Assembly (NCBI RefSeq): GCF_036195325.1
Contig: NZ_CP108101.1
Span: 2,542,001 to 2,606,000, forward strand
Direction: 5' to 3'
DNA: 64,000 bases
Source of the DNA: Streptomyces sp. NBC_00234
Lineage (GTDB): Bacteria; Actinomycetota; Actinomycetes; Streptomycetales; Streptomycetaceae
The notes beneath the pieces were generated by a model, which was not told the origin of the DNA, did no database searches, and worked only from the letters and a program-made list of their open reading frames with translations. A program made the position numbers and the translations under genes. Shown here one piece after another: positions 59,940 through 64,000 of the stretch (positions within the stretch are counted from its first letter, which is position 1; each line of letters opens with the position of its first letter).

Positions 59940-61187
59940 ATGAGGACACAGACGGAGAACGCGGCACGTGTGGTGGTGATCGGCGCCGGGATGGCGGGCG
60001 CGCGGCTCGCCGCCCGGGTCCCCGGTGTCACCGTCATCGGCGAGGAGGAGCACGCCCCGTACAACCGGGTGCTGCTGGCCGAGGTGCTGGCCGGACGGTA
60101 CGCACCGGACGTGATCGCCCTGCCGCCCGCCGAGGTGCGGCGCGGGGTGCGGGTGGTGCGTATCGATCCGGCCGACCGGCTGGTGCACTGCGACGACGGC
60201 AGCGTCGTCCGGTACGGGCGCCTGGTGCTGGCCACCGGTTCCAACCCGGTCCTGCCGCCGTTGCGCGGTCTCGGGAACACGCTGCCCGACGGGGTCCACC
60301 CGTTCCGCACGCTGGACGACTGCCTGGCCCTGCGCGCGGCGGTACGTCCCGGCACGCGCGCCGTCGTCATCGGCGGCGGCCTCCTCGGGGTCTCCGCCGC
60401 CCGTGCGCTCGCCGAGTGCGGCGCCCAGGTGGTGCTGGCCCAGCAGGGCGAGCACCTCATGGAGCGGCAGCTGGACGCCGAGTCGGCCGGGCTGCTGCGG
60501 CGCCACCTCGAAGCCCTCGGGGTCGAGGTGCACACCGAGTGCCGCGTCCGCGGTCTGCGCTGCACCGACTCCGCGGTACGCGCCGTGGAGCTCGCCGACG
60601 GCTACGAGCTGGAGGCCGAGATCACGGTGCTGGCCTGCGGGGTCCGCCCCCGTACGGGGCTGGCGCTCGCCGCCGGTCTCGACGTCCGCAAGGGCATCGT
60701 CGTGGACGACGAGATGCGTACCTCCGACCCGTACATCCACGCGGTCGGCGACTGCGCCGAGCACGACTCGACCGTCTACGGGCTGGCGGGCGCCGCGCTG
60801 GAACAGGCGGACGTGGTGGCCGAGGTACTGGCCGGCCGGCCGGCCCGCTACACCGGCACCCGGGCCCTGACCCGGCTGACCCTGCGCTCCCCCGCTCCGG
60901 CGCTCGCCGCCGCGGTCCCTGCCGCCCCCGCCCCCGTCACCGGGGCGCTCGACCTGGCCGCGTTCGGCGACTCCCGTCCGCTGCCCGGCGACGACGTGAT
61001 CCGGCTGGCCGACGCCACCAAGGGCGCCTACCGCTCGGTCGTCGTCCGCGGCGACCGGCTGGCGGGCGGGGTGCTGTTCGGCGATCTGGGTGCGGTCGGC
61101 ACCCTCGCCCGCACCTGGCAGAACGACGAACCGCTTCCCGCCGACATGTCCCTGCTCCACCTGCTCACCAACGACGGAGGTCTCTGA
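59940..61187 (+). CDS. NirB-type FAD/NAD(P)-dependent oxidoreductase module (stand-alone)
   Basis: A 415-aa flavoprotein equivalent to the N-terminal reductase half of NirB, without the iron-sulfur/siroheme half. FAD loop VVVIGAGMAGARLAARV, PYNRVLLAEVLAG, NAD(P) loop AVVIGGGLLGVSAARALAECG, and IHAVGDCAEHDSTVYGL. The last 80 residues (GDSRPLPGDDVIRLAD, SVVVRGDRLAGGVLFGD) match the nitrite reductase interdomain region. First gene of the nir operon and 1 base before the second nirB gene. Probably donates electrons to the siroheme protein; the annotation as nitrite reductase by itself would be misleading. Confidence 0.88.
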   Translation: MRTQTENAARVVVIGAGMAGARLAARVPGVTVIGEEEHAPYNRVLLAEVLAGRYAPDVIALPPAEVRRGVRVVRIDPADRLVHCDDGSVVRYGRLVLATGSNPVLPPLRGLGNTLPDGVHPFRTLDDCLALRAAVRPGTRAVVIGGGLLGVSAARALAECGAQVVLAQQGEHLMERQLDAESAGLLRRHLEALGVEVHTECRVRGLRCTDSAVRAVELADGYELEAEITVLACGVRPRTGLALAAGLDVRKGIVVDDEMRTSDPYIHAVGDCAEHDSTVYGLAGAALEQADVVAEVLAGRPARYTGTRALTRLTLRSPAPALAAAVPAAPAPVTGALDLAAFGDSRPLPGDDVIRLADATKGAYRSVVVRGDRLAGGVLFGDLGAVGTLARTWQNDEPLPADMSLLHLLTNDGGL

Positions 61188-61188
61188 G

Positions 61189-63774
61189 ATGCCGGTGCCC
61201 ACTTCCCCGAACACTCCCGCCGCAGGAGTGCCGACGATCGTGGTCGTCGGGCACGGCATGGTCGGCCAGCGGTTCCTGGAGGCACTCGCCGACCGCGGAC
61301 TGACCGCCGCCGCGGGCACCGCCCGGGTCGTCGTGCTCTGCGAGGAGCCGCGCCCGGCGTACGACAGGGTCCAGCTCACCTCGTACTTCTCCGGGAAGAC
61401 CCCGGACGACCTGTCGCTCGTCGAGCCGGACTTCATGGAGCGGCACGGCATCGAGCTGTACCTCGGCGACCCGGCCGAGACCGTCGACCGCGAGGCGCGC
61501 CGGGTGGTCTCCCGCTCCGGGCTGACGTTCGCGTACGACACGCTGGTCCTGGCCACCGGCTCGTACCCCTTCGTGCCGCCGGTCCCCGGCAAGGACGCCG
61601 AAGGCTGCTTCGTCTACCGCACCATCGAGGACCTCCTCGCGATCGAGGAGTACGCGAAGACGGCCACGACGGGCGCGGTGGTCGGCGGCGGGCTGCTGGG
61701 CCTGGAGGCTGCCGGAGCACTGAAGGGACTCGGACTCGACACGCACGTCGTGGAGTTCGCACCCCGGCTGATGCCGGTCCAGGTCGACGCGGGCGGCGGC
61801 GCCGCCCTGCTGCGCACCATCGAGAACATGGGCCTCACCGTCCACACGGGCGTCGGAACGCAGGAGGTCACCGCGGGCGAGAGCGGTGCCGTGAACGGCA
61901 TGTCCCTCTCCGACGGCTCCTCCCTCGCCACGGACCTCGTGGTCTTCTCGGCGGGGGTACGGCCCCGGGACCAGCTGGCCCGCGACTGCGGCCTGGCGGT
62001 CGGCCAGCGCGGCGGCATCATCGTCGACGAGGAGTGCCGTACGTCCGACAGCGACGTGTTCGCGATCGGCGAGTGCGCCCTGGCCTCCGACGGCCGGGTG
62101 TACGGGCTGGTGGCGCCGGGCTACGAGATGGCGCAGACGGTCGCCGGGGTGATCGCGGGCGAGACGGCCTCGTTCACCGGCGCCGACCTGTCGACCAAGC
62201 TGAAGCTGCTCGGTGTGGACGTGGCCTCGTTCGGCGACGCGCACGGCGCGGCCGAGGGCTGCCTCGACGTCGTCTACTCGGACTCCCGCTCGGGCGTCTA
62301 CAAGAAGCTGGTGATCGGCCAGGACGGCACGCTGCTGGGCGGGGTGCTCGTCGGGGACGCCGACCAGTACGGCACGCTGCGGCCGATGACCGGCACGGTC
62401 CTGCCCGTGGCGCCGGAGCAGCTGGTGCTGCCCGCGGGCGCGGGCGGTCCGGTCACGCTGGGCCCGTCCTCGCTGCCGGACGACGCGGTGATCTGCTCCT
62501 GCCACAACGTCACCAAGGGCGCGATCTGCGAGCACACCACCCTGCCCGAGGTGAAGAAGTGCACCAAGGCGGGTACCGGCTGCGGGAGTTGCGTCAAGGT
62601 CATCGGCCAGCTGCTCCCGCAGAGCGCCGACAAGGGCCTGTGCGGCTGCTTCTCGTACACCCGCAGCGAGCTGTACGAGATCGTGCGGACGCTGGGCACC
62701 ACCTCGTACGCGGACCTCCTCGACTCGCACGGCCGGCCGGCGGCGCGCGGCGGGGACGGCTGCGAGATCTGCAAGCCGACGGTCGGTTCGATCATCGCCT
62801 CGCTGGCGCCCACGCTCGGCGCGAGCGGCTATGTGCTGGACGGCGAGCAGGCGGCCCTCCAGGACACCAACGACCACTTCCTGGCCAACCTCCAGCGCAA
62901 CGGCTCGTACTCGATCGTGCCGCGCATCCCGGGCGGCGAGATCACCCCCGAGAAGCTCATCGTCATCGGCGAGGTGGCCCGGGACTTCGGGCTCTACACG
63001 AAGATCACCGGCGGACAGCGCATCGACATGTTCGGCGCCCGGGTCGACCAGCTGCCGCTGATCTGGACCCGGCTCGTGGACGCGGGCTTCGAGTCGGGAC
63101 ACGCGTACGGGAAGTCGCTGCGGACGGTCAAGTCCTGTGTGGGGCAGACCTGGTGCCGCTACGGCGTGCAGGACTCCGTGAAGATGGCCATCGATCTGGA
63201 GCTGCGCTACCGGGGCCTGCGCTCCCCGCACAAGCTGAAGTCCGCGGTCTCGGGCTGCGCCCGCGAGTGCGCCGAGGCGCGCGGCAAGGACTTCGGGATC
63301 ATCGCCACGGCCAACGGATGGAACCTGTACGTCGGCGGCAACGGCGGCGCCGAACCGCGCCACGCGGACCTGCTGGCCCAGGACCTCTCGGACGCCGAAC
63401 TGGTGCGCCTCATCGACCGGTTCCTGATGTTCTACATCCGTACGGCGGAGCGGCTGGAGCGCACCTCGACCTGGCTGGACCGGATCGAGGGCGGCCTCGA
63501 CCACGTCCGGGACGTCGTGGTCCACGACTCGCTGGGCATCTGCGCGGAGCTGGAACGGCTGATGAGCGACCACGTCGCCGGCTACCGCGACGAGTGGGCC
63601 GAGACCATCAACGACCCCGAGCGGCTGCGCCGCTTCGTCACCTTCGTCAACGCACCCGACGCACCCGACCCCTCGGTGAGGTTCGTCCCCGAACGGGATC
63701 AGGTCAAGCCCGACCTGGACATCCTCGCGGGGCCCGTGCTCGCCATCCGCACGCTTGAAGGGACCGCCTCCTGA
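61189..63774 (+). CDS. nirB: Nitrite reductase [NAD(P)H] large subunit
   Basis: Reduces nitrite to ammonia (861 aa). Order: FAD domain with VVVGHGMVGQRFLEALA; NAD(P) loop VVGGGLLGLEAAGALKG; BFD-like [2Fe-2S] domain with CSCHNV and CGSC near residues 440-480; ferredoxin-like half; and the siroheme/[4Fe-4S] domain with Cys650 and Cys656 (SCVGQTWCRYG), Cys690 and Cys694 (SGCARECAEA), the classical Cx5C...Cx3C set. Start ATG 61189 is 1 base after the upstream gene; its TGA overlaps the nirD ATG (TGATG). Expression is probably under GlnR. Confidence 0.95.
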   Translation: MPVPTSPNTPAAGVPTIVVVGHGMVGQRFLEALADRGLTAAAGTARVVVLCEEPRPAYDRVQLTSYFSGKTPDDLSLVEPDFMERHGIELYLGDPAETVDREARRVVSRSGLTFAYDTLVLATGSYPFVPPVPGKDAEGCFVYRTIEDLLAIEEYAKTATTGAVVGGGLLGLEAAGALKGLGLDTHVVEFAPRLMPVQVDAGGGAALLRTIENMGLTVHTGVGTQEVTAGESGAVNGMSLSDGSSLATDLVVFSAGVRPRDQLARDCGLAVGQRGGIIVDEECRTSDSDVFAIGECALASDGRVYGLVAPGYEMAQTVAGVIAGETASFTGADLSTKLKLLGVDVASFGDAHGAAEGCLDVVYSDSRSGVYKKLVIGQDGTLLGGVLVGDADQYGTLRPMTGTVLPVAPEQLVLPAGAGGPVTLGPSSLPDDAVICSCHNVTKGAICEHTTLPEVKKCTKAGTGCGSCVKVIGQLLPQSADKGLCGCFSYTRSELYEIVRTLGTTSYADLLDSHGRPAARGGDGCEICKPTVGSIIASLAPTLGASGYVLDGEQAALQDTNDHFLANLQRNGSYSIVPRIPGGEITPEKLIVIGEVARDFGLYTKITGGQRIDMFGARVDQLPLIWTRLVDAGFESGHAYGKSLRTVKSCVGQTWCRYGVQDSVKMAIDLELRYRGLRSPHKLKSAVSGCARECAEARGKDFGIIATANGWNLYVGGNGGAEPRHADLLAQDLSDAELVRLIDRFLMFYIRTAERLERTSTWLDRIEGGLDHVRDVVVHDSLGICAELERLMSDHVAGYRDEWAETINDPERLRRFVTFVNAPDAPDPSVRFVPERDQVKPDLDILAGPVLAIRTLEGTAS

Positions 63775-64000
63775 TGACCGTACAGACGGCACTGACGACC
63801 GAGCAGGCGCAGGACACCCGGGTGATCCGACTCGCCCACGGGGAGGACTGGTTCACGGTCTGCGAGCGCTCGCTGCTGACCCCGGGCCGCGGCGTCGCGG
63901 CCCTCCTCCCGGACGGCCGTCAGGTCGCCCTCTTCATGGACCGGTCGGGTCAGGCGTACGCGATCGACAACCGCGATCCGTTCACCGGTGCGTACGTCCT
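63774..64000 (+). CDS. nirD: Nitrite reductase small subunit NirD, 5' part (cut by window end)
   Basis: ATG 63774 overlaps the nirB stop in a TGATG junction. The 75 visible codons begin MTVQTALTTEQAQDTRVIRL and include the start of a Rieske-type NirD fold (ERSLLTPGRGVAALLPDG, VALFMDRSGQAYAIDNRDP). NirD-type proteins lack or retain the Rieske cysteines; the region that would show this is only partly present. The gene is open at the window end. Confidence 0.9.
   Translation, partial: MTVQTALTTEQAQDTRVIRLAHGEDWFTVCERSLLTPGRGVAALLPDGRQVALFMDRSGQAYAIDNRDPFTGAYV

Noticed and set aside
1..64000. CRISPR arrays, prophage, integrase or attachment sites beside the tRNAs
   Set aside because: No regularly spaced repeats, phage-type genes or direct repeats of a tRNA 3' end were seen.

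Overview
This is chromosomal DNA from a high-GC actinomycete, almost certainly a Streptomyces or close relative. The coding sequence has the strong third-position G/C bias of that group. TTA leucine codons are almost absent. The order fabD-fabH-acpP-fabF / DUF3145, then an MreB-like gene, matB, an ABC exporter pair, hrdA-dnaG, dgt, nasA and nirB-nirB-nirD parallels, from memory, the S. coelicolor region around SCO2387 to SCO2488, with many genes missing. I see no phage, plasmid, CRISPR or secondary-metabolite cluster. The window starts inside the last codons of fabD and ends inside nirD.

Layout. 1-2.8 kb: type II fatty-acid synthase genes closed by a strong terminator. 2.8-8.9 kb: DUF3145 gene, an SGNH lipoprotein, aldose epimerase, a large GH3 beta-glucosidase and a divergent TetR regulator. 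8.9-10.4 kb: LysE-type and EI24-type membrane proteins. 10.4-17.6 kb: a catabolic and uptake operon with an enolase-superfamily sugar-acid dehydratase, a zinc dehydrogenase, a U32-like barrel protein and a ChvE/XylF-type sugar ABC transporter; two copies of one 27-bp motif mark candidate operators. 17.7-21.3 kb: Ohr peroxidase, an MDR reductase with divergent MarR, a zinc-ribbon membrane protein and a conserved unknown. 21.5-28.3 kb: MreB-like Mbl, a GAF histidine kinase with an eroded ATPase domain, Lrp/AsnC, a NarK-like nitrate transporter, malonyl-CoA synthetase and a VOC protein. 28.6-36.4 kb: an accessory-looking run (ATPase with a TTA codon, TipA-like MerR, LysR, SnoaL-like, Tat-exported flavoprotein, cupin, saccharopine-dehydrogenase-like, TetR). 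36.4-36.9 kb: three tRNA genes. 37-42.8 kb: YtxH protein, xylulokinase and a heterodimeric ABC exporter. 42.8-51.1 kb: hrdA, dnaG, a ferredoxin-reductase-like flavoprotein, an HTH regulator with two early TTA codons, dgt and a CbiX-like chelatase. 51.3-64 kb: SanA-like protein, nasA, small housekeeping genes, a MITE-like palindromic element, a class IV aminotransferase, DUF5990, a surface protein and sortase pair behind a perfect Crp-type palindrome, a TauE permease and the nitrite reductase operon.

How they work together. The clearest functional theme besides lipid synthesis is nitrate assimilation: a NarK-like importer (24.7 kb), NasA (52.2 kb) and NirB/NirD (59.9-64 kb). nasA and the nir operon each have an array of four 5-mers spaced 11 bp apart that resembles GlnR sites. 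The second theme is carbohydrate use (GH3 enzyme, epimerase, sugar-acid operon, xylulokinase).

The most notable non-coding observations are a repeat family whose CTAG end supplies the stop codon of two genes and which occurs once as a complete 166-bp inverted-repeat element, a textbook 19-bp-spacer MerR promoter laid over an upstream stop codon, the paired operator-like motifs in the sugar operon, and TTA codons in two regulatory genes.
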